A stretch of DNA of 64,000 nt from Collinsella sp. TF06-26 (GCF_002232035.1 NZ_NKXR01000009.1:36636-100635); one strand, 5' to 3'. Counted from the first letter of the stretch, positions 41,334-50,479 are shown. Made by a program: numbers and translations. Notes: generated by a model not told the origin, from the sequence alone.

Positions 41334-42142
41334 GCGAAGAAATCCTCCTCGTCGCTGGTTACAGAGTCGTTGGAAACGGCCTGGGTGGCCAAGCCCTTCT
41401 TGGTGAGATCGAAAATCTCCTTGTCGCGGAGGGCGGAGGCAACCGCGATGATGACGCCGAGAACCGCGATGGCGATCATCGGGAGGCCGAGGTACTGGTA
41501 GAGCGTGAAGCCCAGGAAGAAGTAGATGCTGAGCTCGGTGCTCCACAGCATCTGGAGCAGGAGCGCCATACCAACGGCGGGCAGGAGGGCGCCCACGGCG
41601 TTGAGGCCGCTCATGACATTGGCCGGAATCTGGTTGACGATAGCGGCAACGGGCTCAGCGCCAAGGTAAACGCCGAGGAAGGCGATGAGGCCAAAGGCGG
41701 CGTACTTAACGAACCAGAGAACGAAGTGCTGAAGCGCGAGGCCCTTCTCGTTGCCCTCGGCGGCCATCTTGTCAAAGGTGGCGGCGAAGAACGCGAGGAA
41801 CACGTTGTTCATGAAGATCGAGAGGAACGCGGTGACGACGCCAACGGGAACGGCCAGCGTGATGGCGGCGCCTTGGTCGATGCCGGCGCCAACGGTGAAG
41901 GCGACGGCGAGGGCGGTCGCGGTAACGGGCTCGGCGGAGATGGCGCCACCGATGTTAACCGCGCCCATGAAGATTGCCTCGAGAGAGGCACCGATGATGA
42001 CACCGGTCTTGACGTCGCCCATCAGAAGGCCCGCAACGAGGCCGACCACGAGAGGACGCTCGATCATACACTGACCGAGAACCCAGTTGCCGCCGTAGCA
42101 AATCAGCACGGTCAACCAGGCCATTACTGCTAACCCAATCAT
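41330..42142 (-). CDS. PTS EIIC component, mannose family
   Basis: 270 residues, membrane protein. QCMIERPLVVGLVAGLLMGDVKTGVIIGASLEAIFMGAVNIGGAISAEPVTATALAVAF is the conserved EIIC-man block. Forms the translocation channel with EIID. AAAGGAAG precedes the ATG. Confidence 0.93.
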   Translation of the reverse strand: MIGLAVMAWLTVLICYGGNWVLGQCMIERPLVVGLVAGLLMGDVKTGVIIGASLEAIFMGAVNIGGAISAEPVTATALAVAFTVGAGIDQGAAITLAVPVGVVTAFLSIFMNNVFLAFFAATFDKMAAEGNEKGLALQHFVLWFVKYAAFGLIAFLGVYLGAEPVAAIVNQIPANVMSGLNAVGALLPAVGMALLLQMLWSTELSIYFFLGFTLYQYLGLPMIAIAVLGVIIAVASALRDKEIFDLTKKGLATQAVSNDSVTSDEEDFFA

Positions 42143-42188
42143 TTGACTTCCTTTCTCTCATTTCATTTGACCGCCTGGCCAAATCCCC

Positions 42189-42692
42189 TTATTTCTCCGC
42201 CGCCTCGATCAGACTCTTGAGAGGAGTCTTGGGATTGGACGGGATAAGCTGATGGAAAACCGGAATACCCTGCTCGCAAAGCTCCTTCGCGGCCTCGAGC
42301 TCATCCGGGTTGAGCATGATCGTGGAGTTGAGGGCGACCTTGCTATCCGGATCGGACTTGTCGAAGCGGCCGACATTGGCAACGTTCACGCCCTCGATCT
42401 TGCCCGGTGCGCCTTTAACGAGCTCAAGCACGTCACGCACGCAGTTGGTGAGCGCGAAGATGCGCATGGAGTCCGCACGCGGATCGTTCGCGATGCGGCA
42501 AGCATCCGGAACATCCTTGACGAGGAGCTTCTGGCCCGCCGGCGTACCCATGGAAAGCGTCATGCGAAGGGCATCGCTCTCCACGGCGTGCTTGTTGGCG
42601 ACGATGATCCTGGTGGTGTTGAGCTCCTTGGTCCACACCAGGGCGACCTGCCCGTGAATCAGACGGTCATCGACTCGAACCTGAACAATCAT
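42189..42692 (-). CDS. PTS EIIB component, mannose family
   Basis: 167 residues. The phosphorylated His13 lies in VDDRLIHGQVALVW, typical of mannose-family EIIB, which uses His rather than Cys. Transfers phosphate from EIIA to the incoming sugar. GGAGAGGAA precedes the ATG. Confidence 0.93.
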   Translation of the reverse strand: MIVQVRVDDRLIHGQVALVWTKELNTTRIIVANKHAVESDALRMTLSMGTPAGQKLLVKDVPDACRIANDPRADSMRIFALTNCVRDVLELVKGAPGKIEGVNVANVGRFDKSDPDSKVALNSTIMLNPDELEAAKELCEQGIPVFHQLIPSNPKTPLKSLIEAAEK

Positions 42693-42721
42693 TGTTTCCT
42701 CTCCTTACTTATTAGTGCTCT

Positions 42722-43150
42722 CTAATCGAAGAAGTCTCCGTCGGACCCCTCGTTGTCCGCGGCCTTGCTCGGAGGCTCGACAACCTGCATCGTCGCCCTC
42801 GCCAGCTCGACGCTCTGCTTGATCGAATCTGCCGTGACCGGCTCAGCGCCGAGGAGCGCCTCGATCACGAGGCCGAGGTTCATACCGGTAACATGGACGA
42901 TCCCGCGCTTCTCCGGCTCCATGAGGACGACCTTCTGGAAGACGGAGCCACCGTAGATGTCGGTGAAGATGATGGCCTCGTCCTCAGGGCCCACCGAGTC
43001 AATAAAGGCCTGGATGCGAGGGGTGAAATCGGAGTCGTCCACGTAGCAGTCAACTGCTTCCACCATGTCCGCCATACCGGTCAGGATCTCGATCGAGCTC
43101 CTGATTCCGCTTGCGAGGTGACCGTGCGACGCGACAAGAACTTTCTTCAT
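42722..43150 (-). CDS. PTS EIIA component, mannose family
   Basis: 142 residues. The N-terminus KKVLVASHGHLASG carries the active His9, and FTDIYGGSVFQKVVL is the conserved core of EIIA-man. An acidic C-terminal tail (DNEGSDGDFFD) extends beyond the domain. Ten bp after the aldolase stop. Confidence 0.92.
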   Translation of the reverse strand: MKKVLVASHGHLASGIRSSIEILTGMADMVEAVDCYVDDSDFTPRIQAFIDSVGPEDEAIIFTDIYGGSVFQKVVLMEPEKRGIVHVTGMNLGLVIEALLGAEPVTADSIKQSVELARATMQVVEPPSKAADNEGSDGDFFD

Positions 43151-43160
43151 CGAGTCTCTC

Positions 43161-44015
43161 CTAGAGCGAATAGTGGTTGGGGTTCAGAAGCTGGATCTTG
43201 CTTGCGACGAACGCGCGCATGTCGGGGGCGGCGTCCATCAGGAGGCCAACGCCGTTGCCGTCGTTCTTGCCGGAGTTGATGTCCTTCTCGAAGGCGCGGT
43301 ACATGGAGCGGAAGTACTCCGTGGCGATGTTGAACTTGCTCATGCCGAGGTTCACGGCCTCCTGGAGCTGCTCGTCGGGGATGTCGGAGCATCCGTGCAT
43401 GACGAGGGGAACGCTGACGGCCTCCCTGCAGGCCTTGATGCGCTCCATGTCGAGGTTCGGGACCTTGACGTAGGGACCGTGGGCGTTGCCGACGGCGATG
43501 GCGAGCGAACCACAGCCGGTGCCCTCGACGAACTCCTCGGCGAGGTTCGGGTCGGTATAGTGGTCGCTGTTCACGAAGTCGTTGGCGTCGGAGCCGTTGC
43601 CGACGTGGCCGAGCTCGGCCTCGATGTCAACGTCGAAGATCTTGGCGACCTGGACGACGTCCTTCGTGAGCTGGAAGTTCTCCTCATAGGGAAGCGAGGA
43701 GCCGTCGACCATGACGGAGGGGAAACCGGCCTTGACGCCCTTGACGGCGATCTCGTAACCAGCGGAGTGATCCTGGTGGACGGCGACGGGCACGCTCGCG
43801 CGCTCGGCGTAATAGCGGGCTGCGAAGGCGATGATGTCGAGGGCACAGTGGTCCTCGAAGCCGGGCCAGTACTGGATGATGATAGGCATGTGCTCATCCT
43901 CGGCGGCCTGGATCGCATAACGGATGGTCTCCGTGTTGATGACGTTGATCGCGGGCACGCCATAGTGGTGCTCGGTCGCATGTTGAAGAAGCTCGTTGAC
44001 CTTGATGAGAGACAT
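43161..44015 (-). CDS. Class II ketose-bisphosphate aldolase
   Basis: 284 residues. The zinc-ligand histidines are in VHQDHS, ELGHVG, NAHGPY and VMHGCSD, and GVPAINVINTETI opens the barrel. The family includes fructose- and tagatose-1,6-bisphosphate aldolases (GatY, KbaY, FbaA); the substrate cannot be assigned by eye. Its place between the MFS and PTS genes suggests cleavage of the bisphosphate derived from the operon's sugar, although no 1- or 6-phosphokinase gene is present here. GGAAG precedes the ATG. Confidence 0.9.
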   Translation of the reverse strand: MSLIKVNELLQHATEHHYGVPAINVINTETIRYAIQAAEDEHMPIIIQYWPGFEDHCALDIIAFAARYYAERASVPVAVHQDHSAGYEIAVKGVKAGFPSVMVDGSSLPYEENFQLTKDVVQVAKIFDVDIEAELGHVGNGSDANDFVNSDHYTDPNLAEEFVEGTGCGSLAIAVGNAHGPYVKVPNLDMERIKACREAVSVPLVMHGCSDIPDEQLQEAVNLGMSKFNIATEYFRSMYRAFEKDINSGKNDGNGVGLLMDAAPDMRAFVASKIQLLNPNHYSL

Positions 44016-44129
44016 CTTTGTCTTCCTTTCACTTGGATAACCATTGGATTGGACAGTTCTCAGCTCGTCAGCTGGTTGAACACGAAGAGAAGCGCGAGGC
44101 AGGCAGGCGCTTGCAAAACGCGGTGGAGC

Positions 44130-45332
44130 CTATGCGGCCGACTGGCCCTCAGGCTGTGGCGCTGCGCTTCGACGCCAGAGTACGTACGCCACAAGAGCAA
44201 CGACCGCAGCAATCGTTGAAGCGAGGGCGAAGGCCAGAAAACCCGTGTGCGTGCCGAGCGCGTCGCACGCCCAACCGCCAAACAGGTTCGCAACCACGAC
44301 GGACAGACCGCTCTGGACCATCGCGAAGGCGCTCTGACCTCGAGCGCGACAATCCTCGTAAGTGTGGTTGGCAATGTAGGTAACGCAGGAGTAGTAGACG
44401 GTCATGTAACTCACGCTCTGCAGCAGCTGGCCGCAGACCATGACCGGGACGATGCCGGTGCCCACAAGCACGAGCCTGAGCGCCGCCATGAAGCAGGAAA
44501 AGATCAGGAGGTTCATCTCGCCGAAGCGCCTGACCAGCTTGGAGGAAACGAGCAGGATGGGAATCTCGCTCGCTGCGGAGACCGCACTCAGGACGCCCAC
44601 GAGGTTCTGACCCTCGCCAAGCTCGACCGCGTAGCGGCCCAAGAACGCCCCGATGAAGCCAATCGCGGCCGAACTGATGAAGGCGAAGACCAAGACGAAG
44701 GCGATCTCATTGCTGGTGAACAGCGAGAGGAGGCCCTTTCCGTGGGAGACCTTGGGATCGTCCGCGGCATTGGCGCGAATTCCCGCCTCGGGGAGGCGCC
44801 ACATGTGAGCCGCGAAGACCACCAGCGCGGCAGAGACCACCGCGAACTGGATTTGAGGAGCCATGTCGAGCAGCCGACCGACGATCAGGACGACGATGGC
44901 ATAGCCCATAGTGCCACCCATGCGAATGCGAGAAAAGTCCAGGCCAGAGCGATCCGCGAGCTCGATGACGAGGGAGTCGCTCAGGGGCAGGAGCCCCGAG
45001 AAAAACGCCGAGAACGCAAAGGTTACGAGAAGGACCGGGACGAACGTCGACGCCAGGTAATACAGCGGAGCGAGTACCGCCGCCGCAAGGCAGAGGATCA
45101 CGATGACCGCGCGGCGGCGCCCGAGCTTGTCGGCGATCGTCGACCAGAGCGGCTGGATGGCGAGCGCACACACCGGGGTCGCCGCGAGGAGGATGCCGGT
45201 CTGGGCTGCGCTGAGGCCGAGGCTCGTGTAGTGAGCGGAGAGGAACGGCGAGTACACGCCCGCGCAGACCCAGTAGAGGACGTTCGCGAAGAACAGCGAA
45301 GTCATGCTTGCGTTTGTCCTGGCGTTGTGCAT
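44130..45332 (-). CDS. MFS transporter, sugar/oligosaccharide type
   Basis: 400 residues, 12 membrane segments. FFANVLYWVCAGVYSPFLSAHYTSLGLSAAQTGIL and ADKLGRRRAVIVI, then SRIRMGGTMGYAIVV, resemble the MFS_1-like / LacY-HcaT group (proton-coupled sugar or aromatic-acid uptake). First gene of an eight-gene operon; GGGAGAAG precedes the ATG. It offers a second, non-PTS entry or an exit for a by-product. Confidence 0.82.
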   Translation of the reverse strand: MHNARTNASMTSLFFANVLYWVCAGVYSPFLSAHYTSLGLSAAQTGILLAATPVCALAIQPLWSTIADKLGRRRAVIVILCLAAAVLAPLYYLASTFVPVLLVTFAFSAFFSGLLPLSDSLVIELADRSGLDFSRIRMGGTMGYAIVVLIVGRLLDMAPQIQFAVVSAALVVFAAHMWRLPEAGIRANAADDPKVSHGKGLLSLFTSNEIAFVLVFAFISSAAIGFIGAFLGRYAVELGEGQNLVGVLSAVSAASEIPILLVSSKLVRRFGEMNLLIFSCFMAALRLVLVGTGIVPVMVCGQLLQSVSYMTVYYSCVTYIANHTYEDCRARGQSAFAMVQSGLSVVVANLFGGWACDALGTHTGFLAFALASTIAAVVALVAYVLWRRSAAPQPEGQSAA

Positions 45333-45535
45333 CGTGCTTCTCCCTTCTTGCTCGCCGGGTGCCTGTCTGGGCTTCGAAGTGATTCGCCATCTAGCGTGAA
45401 ACGAAGTTGTGAGGCGTTGGAACAATGTTCTGTTGTTTCATCGTTTTTGTGCCGTTGTTTCACGGCTCATAAGATAGCAGCTCAAGATGAGATTGTGCCG
45501 GGGAAGCACCGATTTACCGTGAACAGTAGGAAATC

Positions 45536-45560
45536 AGCGGTGAAACGCTATTTCACCGCT
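45536..45560. promoter_or_regulatory. Palindromic operator in the MFS/RpiR divergent region
   Basis: AGCGGTGAAA-CGCTA-TTTCACCGCT (10-bp perfect arms, 45536-45545 and 45551-45560). Further half-sites GTTGTTTCA occur twice near 45432-45466 and ATGAAACA at 45563. The 300-bp gap is AT-rich and must hold both divergent promoters. The adjacent RpiR protein is the obvious binder (inference). Confidence 0.65.
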
Positions 45561-45632
45561 TATGAAACATTTTGCTTTATTTTCACCTCTCTTGACCTAA
45601 GATACAAAGCAAACTAGGGCCAAGGAGTAACC

Positions 45633-46496
45633 ATGGATAAGACAGGGGATGTGCTCAGCCACATCTGCGCGGTCATGAGCAGCCTATCCCCCTCGGAGAA
45701 GGCAATCGCAACGTATGTGCTCGACCACCCGTCGGACGTCGCAACGATGACCGTCCGCGAACTCGCCGCAGAAACCGGTACGTCACCGGCGTCTGTTTCG
45801 AGGTTCGCAAGGACGCTTGACTACCGAACCTATTCGGACATGCGTCTGGCGCTCGGCATATCCATCAGCAGGGCCTCCGGCGAGGAAAAGGCCACGGGCG
45901 GCAAGGTTACTCTGGACGACGTCGAGGGCTCCATTAAGTACGTCCTGTCTCACAAGGTCAAGGAGCTCTCCCAAACCGCCTCGCTCATTGACTCCGATGA
46001 CTTTTCGGCAGTCGTCAATCTGCTCCACAACGCCAACCTCGTCCTGATTGCGGGCGTCGGCAACTCGATTAGCATGGGCGTAAACGCGGCGTTCAAGCTC
46101 TCACAGGTTGGAGTCAGGGCGTTTTGCCCCAGTACCACCGATGCCATGGTCTCCGCCGCAACCAGCCTCAAGGAGAATGACATCCTGCTCGTCATTTCGA
46201 CGTCCGGATACTCGAAGCGCCTCGTCAACATATTCGACTCTGCCGAGGATTCGAACACCCCCATCATCATGATCACAGACAACCCAGATACGCCGCTCGC
46301 GAAGCGTGCCACGTATATCATCCGAGCCATCTCGCGAGATCAGGCCATCACCGGAACCGAGGTCGCCTTCTCGCACAGCTCGATCAACTTCGTCATCGAG
46401 CTGCTGTTCCTCTTCCTGACCTCTTGCTGGGATGACCCGGTAGAGCTTAACAGGATCATCTCGAAGAATCTCTTGGGAGACAGGCAATACAGCTAG
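45633..46496 (+). CDS. RpiR family regulator (HTH plus SIS)
   Basis: 287 residues. HTH-6 domain (LSPSEKAIATYVLDHPSDVATMTVRELAAETGTSPASVSRFARTLDYRTYSDMRLAL, about 18-75) and SIS domain (VLIAGVGNSISMGVNAAFKLSQVG; LLVISTSGYSKRLVN). AAGGAG precedes the ATG. Divergent from the eight-gene mannose-type operon, which it probably controls via the palindrome at 45536-45560. Confidence 0.9.
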   Translation: MDKTGDVLSHICAVMSSLSPSEKAIATYVLDHPSDVATMTVRELAAETGTSPASVSRFARTLDYRTYSDMRLALGISISRASGEEKATGGKVTLDDVEGSIKYVLSHKVKELSQTASLIDSDDFSAVVNLLHNANLVLIAGVGNSISMGVNAAFKLSQVGVRAFCPSTTDAMVSAATSLKENDILLVISTSGYSKRLVNIFDSAEDSNTPIIMITDNPDTPLAKRATYIIRAISRDQAITGTEVAFSHSSINFVIELLFLFLTSCWDDPVELNRIISKNLLGDRQYS

Positions 46497-46545
46497 GACG
46501 ACGCACGCCGGCGCACCGACGCCCAGACCGAAACGGGAGGACCCC

Positions 46546-47373
46546 TTGATAAAGCTCATCCTCGCAGACATGGACGGGACCCTGCTGCCGTTTGGCTCAA
46601 GGGTCGTATCGGAGCGCACGCACAGCGCGATTCTTTCGGCGCTTGATGCGGGCATCGCGTTCGGCCCCGCAAGCGGCCGCGACTACGCCGACCTGGCCGA
46701 TGCCTTTGACGGCGACGCGCGCTGTTTCTCGACCGGCATCATGGCCAACGGAAAGAAGGTCTTCTCCAGCGGCGAACTCGTGTTCAAAAAGACGCTCTCG
46801 ACGGAGGCCCTCGTCAAGCTCGATAGCGCCGTACGCCCCTACGCGGGGACGTCACTCTGGCTAGTCGCCGATGTCGATGAGACAGGCAAACGCTGCGAGC
46901 AGTTCCTCTGCGCCGTCGAGCCTGGCGACGAATTCGCCCTGGAAGTCGTTAAGGACTCCGGAAGAGACATGGCGCTCGGAGACGTGCCCACGAACCGTGA
47001 CGTCATCACCGCCGGTATCTTCGTCAACGTCAGCTCCGCCCCGACGGAAGTCGTTCGGAGTCGATGCAAGGAAGCCTGCCCAGAGCTTGATTTCCCCTCG
47101 CCCGTCCCATTCTTCCTCGATGTTGTTCCGGCTGGCTGGAGCAAGGTAAACGGACTCGACGCGCTTCTCGGCAGCCTTGGGGTCACGCTGGACGAGATTG
47201 CTTTTATCGGAGACTCGGAAAACGACGTGACGCTCCTCGAAAAGGTGCCGAACTCCTACGCAGTCGCGGGCGCGATGCCGGAGGCGAAGGCCGCAGCCCA
47301 TCACCTGATCGGGGACGCGGCCGAGGACTCCGTCGCGAAGCTCATCGAACAGATTGTCCAGCAGCGAGGCTAG
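46546..47373 (+). CDS. HAD hydrolase, Cof/YidA-type phosphatase
   Basis: 275 residues. Motif I LILADMDGTLLPFG (D8 and D10), and motif III/IV WSKVNGLDALLGSLG and AFIGDSENDVTLLEKVPNSYAVAGAMPEAKAAAHH are intact. Type IIB cap in the middle. A cytosolic sugar-phosphate phosphatase. The start codon is TTG with GGGAGG 5 nt upstream. Downstream of the RpiR gene by 49 bp, so the same transcript; it could dephosphorylate an intermediate of the divergent operon. Confidence 0.87.
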   Translation: MIKLILADMDGTLLPFGSRVVSERTHSAILSALDAGIAFGPASGRDYADLADAFDGDARCFSTGIMANGKKVFSSGELVFKKTLSTEALVKLDSAVRPYAGTSLWLVADVDETGKRCEQFLCAVEPGDEFALEVVKDSGRDMALGDVPTNRDVITAGIFVNVSSAPTEVVRSRCKEACPELDFPSPVPFFLDVVPAGWSKVNGLDALLGSLGVTLDEIAFIGDSENDVTLLEKVPNSYAVAGAMPEAKAAAHHLIGDAAEDSVAKLIEQIVQQRG

Positions 47374-47384
47374 GGTTCCGCCAG

Positions 47385-47407
47385 CGAGGCATGCGCCGCG
47401 TGCCTCG
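47385..47407. terminator. Hairpin between HAD and small membrane protein genes
   Basis: CGAGGCA (47385-47391) and TGCCTCG (47401-47407), 7-bp stem with GC-rich loop, between converging 3' ends. No T-run on either side. Confidence 0.5.
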
Positions 47408-47425
47408 TCATCCGTTCGTGGCGCG

Positions 47426-47575
47426 CTACCTCGTGACGATCCAGAGCGTGGCCATCGTCGCGACGCCGATGCCTACGATGAGCGCGACCCACAGGACGCG
47501 GACCACGGGGTTCATGTCGCCCGCCACCGCCATGTCGTTCGCGTGCCAGAACCAGCTCTCGTTTGCCTTGCGCAT
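47426..47575 (-). CDS. Small membrane protein, 49 residues
   Basis: A short frame with a strong ribosome-binding site (GGGAGG, 5 nt before ATG 47575). It encodes a hydrophilic N-terminus with Trp and His residues (NESWFWHANDM), then one membrane helix (VLWVALIVGIGVATMATLWIV) and a terminal T-R. No family recognised. It is flanked by a hairpin at 47385-47407 downstream and about 250 bp of empty sequence upstream (47576-47826), where no other feature was seen. Confidence 0.6.
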   Translation of the reverse strand: MRKANESWFWHANDMAVAGDMNPVVRVLWVALIVGIGVATMATLWIVTR

Positions 47576-47826
47576 GATGTCCTCCCTTAGCCTCGATTAC
47601 TCCATCTATGGTCGAGCAATCGCAGGTCACGTGCCATGGATTTGCCCTACGCCCAGCTTTCAGTTCTGTAAGGCGGCGGGAGCCTGTGCGAGGCCCCGAG
47701 TCCTGAGGCTGTTGCAATGAAAATGGGAATCAAGGAGCACGCATCAATCATATGGGTTCCTTTCGAGGATAAGGGCAAACGAAGCATCCATCATATAATG
47801 GAGCGACGCAACCAGAGAGGTCACCC

Positions 47827-50385
47827 ATGGAATTTTACGCAAGCTGCCCCGAGGGCTTTGAGTCCGCACTCGCCGATGAGCTTAAACGCCTCGGGCTTTC
47901 GCATGTCCGCCGCCTGAAGGGCCGCGCTACGTTTGAGGGCGAGCTCGAAGAAGGCTACCGCGCCTGTCTGTGGTCGCGCCTGGCGAGCCGCGTGTTTGTA
48001 GTGCTTGGGCGCTTTGAGGCGCAGGATGCCGATGCGTTGTACGACGGTGTTTACGACATCGCCTGGGAGAGCATTGTTCGCCCCGGCGCCACCATCGCCA
48101 TCACCGCCCGCGGCGTGACCGAGCAGCTGCGCAACACGCGTTTCTCGGCTCTGCGCGCCAAGGACGCGCTGTGCGACCGCCTGGCCGAGGCCACGGGTCG
48201 CCGCGCCGACGTCGACGCCGCCGACCCCGACGTCCACCTGCTGCTTTCGCTGCGTCAGCGCCGCGCGAGCATCAGCCTGGACCTTTCGGGCGACCCGCTG
48301 TTCAAACGCCTGCCGCCCGCAGCGACCCGTGCCGGCGAGGGCGCGCACGTGTTGCGCCCCGACTACGCCGCCCTGGTGCTGGCACAGGTCGGCTGGACCG
48401 CACTGTGCGAGCGCGAGCTGACGGCCGACGACTACGAAAACGAGGCCCTACCTACGCTGATCGACGCCTCGTGCGCCGGCGGTGGCCTGCTGCTGGAGGC
48501 CGTGAACATCCTGACCGACCGCGCCCCGGGCGCCGCACGCGAGCGCTGGGGCTTTGAGGGCTGGCAGCTGCACGATGCCGCCCTATGGGAGCAGTTGCTT
48601 GCCGAGGCACGAGAGCGCGAGGCGGCAGCGCGCGAGCGCCAGGCACGCATCGTCGCCGTGGACATTGACCCTGCCGCCCGCAAGACCGCCGAGCGCATGG
48701 CCAAGTGCGCCGGTTACAAGCGCTTTGTCGAATTTTGCGCCGCCAAGCCCGCCACCGTGCTGGACCATGCGGGCGCTGTCGCCGGCGCCGCCGTGGTCGC
48801 AGACACCACCGAAACTCCGCTTTCGCTCATGCACGACGCCATGACGCTGGTCGGCGAGCTGCGCCGCGCGCCCGAGCTTGCCTCGGCGCCGGTCGCCGCG
48901 CTCACCCGCGATGGCCTTATGGCCCGCGCGCTCCATGCCGAGCCCGCGCGCTCCATAGCTGTCATGCCCAATAACGAAGAGGCAACTATTGAGGTTTGGC
49001 CCTCGCTCGACCACGCCGCCGCGGCATTTGAAGCTGCGACCGGCGCAGATGCCGAGGAGCAGACCGCAGACGCCGTGGACGAAGCTGCCAACGCCCCCAT
49101 GCCCGAGCCTGCCGCCATGCTCGACCTGGGCGACGGCAAGCCGCTGCCCGTGCTCATTCCCGAGTCCGAGCAATTCGCCAACCGCCTGCGCAAAAACGCC
49201 CGCCTGCGTCGCAAGTGGGCAAAGCGCGAAGGCGTGAGCTGCTACCGCGTCTACGATGCCGACCTGCCCGACTACTCCGCCGCCATCGACCTGTACGAGG
49301 GCTGCCCGCAGACGCCGGGCCGCTGGCTCGTCATCGCCGAGTACGCCGCACCCAAGACCATCGACCCGGCGCTGGCCCAGGCCCGCATGCTCGATATCTT
49401 GGCCATCGCGCCGCGCATCCTGGATGTTCCGGCCGAGCATGTGCACGCCAAGGCCCGCATGCGTTCGCGCGGTGGCTCGCAGTACGGCAAGCAGGGCGCC
49501 GGCAAGGGCGGCTCGGGCGAGCGCGCCAACATCGCGCGCCGCCGCCTGCCGCTCATCGAGGAAGGCGGTCTTACCTTTGCCGTCAACTTTGACGACTACC
49601 TGGACGTGGGCATCTTCTTGGACCACCGCGTCACGCGCGATCTGGTGCGCGAGCACGCCAAGCAGGCACGCCGCTTCCTCAACCTGTTCGCCTATACCGG
49701 CACCGCCACCTGCTATGCGGCAGACGGCGGCGTCGAGGAAACCGTGACGGTCGACCTCTCCAACACCTACCTGGACTGGGCCGAGCGCAACATGCGCCAG
49801 AACGGCTTTGTGGGATCGCAACACCACTTTGTGCGCGACGACGTGCTCGCCTGGATTCGCGACCAGCGCCAGACGCGCAACCGCTGGGACCTGATTTTTG
49901 TCGATCCGCCCACGTTCTCGAACTCGTCCAAGATGGGCCGCCGCACCTGGGATGTCCAGCGCGACCATGTTGAGCTGTTGGCCGGCGTATCGCGCCTGCT
50001 CGCACAGGGCGGCCATGCCATCTTTAGCTGCAACCTGCGAGGCTTCCGCCCCGAGACACGCAAGCTCGCACGCGCGGGCGTGGTGCTACAGGACATAACG
50101 GCGCAGACCATCCCCGAGGACTTCGCACGCAACCAGAAGGTGCACCATTGCTATATCGTGCGCCGCCTGCCCATCGAGGACGCCATGGCCGAGGTCGGCT
50201 TTAGCGCCGAGGAAATTGCCGAGCGCGTCGAGGAACTGCGCAACCCCGAGGCCCGCAAGCCTCGCGCGGCAGCGCCCGCGCACGCGCAGGCCGGCAACGG
50301 CAAGTCCAACTTTGCCGGCAAACCCTCCCCCGCCGGCAAGCCCAAAAAGAAGAAGTTCTACGCCAGCAAGCCTAAGGGCAGATAA
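47827..50385 (+). CDS. rlmL: RlmKL-like 23S rRNA methyltransferase with degenerate RlmL half
   Basis: 852 residues. N-terminal THUMP region (about 1-160), an RlmL-like methyltransferase (about 165-400) and an RlmK-like Rossmann methyltransferase (about 480-790) with FLNLFAYTGTATCYAADGG, VDLSNTYLDWAERN and the catalytic D693-P-P-T-F. In E. coli the two halves make m2G2445 and m7G2069. Here the RlmL half has D213-A-S-C-A-G-G-G for DPMCGSGT, and the NPPYGER block is replaced by D326-T-T-E-T-P-L-S, so that half is probably inactive. A basic Ala/Pro/Lys tail (about 800-852) may bind RNA. AGAGGT lies about 5 nt before the ATG. Confidence 0.88.
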   Translation: MEFYASCPEGFESALADELKRLGLSHVRRLKGRATFEGELEEGYRACLWSRLASRVFVVLGRFEAQDADALYDGVYDIAWESIVRPGATIAITARGVTEQLRNTRFSALRAKDALCDRLAEATGRRADVDAADPDVHLLLSLRQRRASISLDLSGDPLFKRLPPAATRAGEGAHVLRPDYAALVLAQVGWTALCERELTADDYENEALPTLIDASCAGGGLLLEAVNILTDRAPGAARERWGFEGWQLHDAALWEQLLAEAREREAAARERQARIVAVDIDPAARKTAERMAKCAGYKRFVEFCAAKPATVLDHAGAVAGAAVVADTTETPLSLMHDAMTLVGELRRAPELASAPVAALTRDGLMARALHAEPARSIAVMPNNEEATIEVWPSLDHAAAAFEAATGADAEEQTADAVDEAANAPMPEPAAMLDLGDGKPLPVLIPESEQFANRLRKNARLRRKWAKREGVSCYRVYDADLPDYSAAIDLYEGCPQTPGRWLVIAEYAAPKTIDPALAQARMLDILAIAPRILDVPAEHVHAKARMRSRGGSQYGKQGAGKGGSGERANIARRRLPLIEEGGLTFAVNFDDYLDVGIFLDHRVTRDLVREHAKQARRFLNLFAYTGTATCYAADGGVEETVTVDLSNTYLDWAERNMRQNGFVGSQHHFVRDDVLAWIRDQRQTRNRWDLIFVDPPTFSNSSKMGRRTWDVQRDHVELLAGVSRLLAQGGHAIFSCNLRGFRPETRKLARAGVVLQDITAQTIPEDFARNQKVHHCYIVRRLPIEDAMAEVGFSAEEIAERVEELRNPEARKPRAAAPAHAQAGNGKSNFAGKPSPAGKPKKKKFYASKPKGR

Positions 50386-50388
50386 CAA

Positions 50389-50455
50389 AGTTGCGGTGGA
50401 ATACGGACTGTTTTGCCTGGAATTAGGCAAATTTAGACCGTATTTCACCGCAACT
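50389..50455. terminator. Nested bidirectional hairpin
   Basis: Outer arms AGTTGCGGTGGAATACGG (50389-50406) and CCGTATTTCACCGCAACT (50438-50455) pair with one mismatch; inside, TTTGCCT (50412-50418) pairs with AGGCAAA (50425-50431). Lies between the converging RlmKL and response-regulator genes. Confidence 0.7.
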
Positions 50456-50479
50456 CATATTGGGATGGTGGTTGGCGAT

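Noticed and set aside
47576..47826. 5' half of the truncated HAD gene at the far side of the mannose-type operon
   Set aside because: Searched on both strands for a DxDGT start; none found, so a simple insertion splitting that HAD gene is not supported here.
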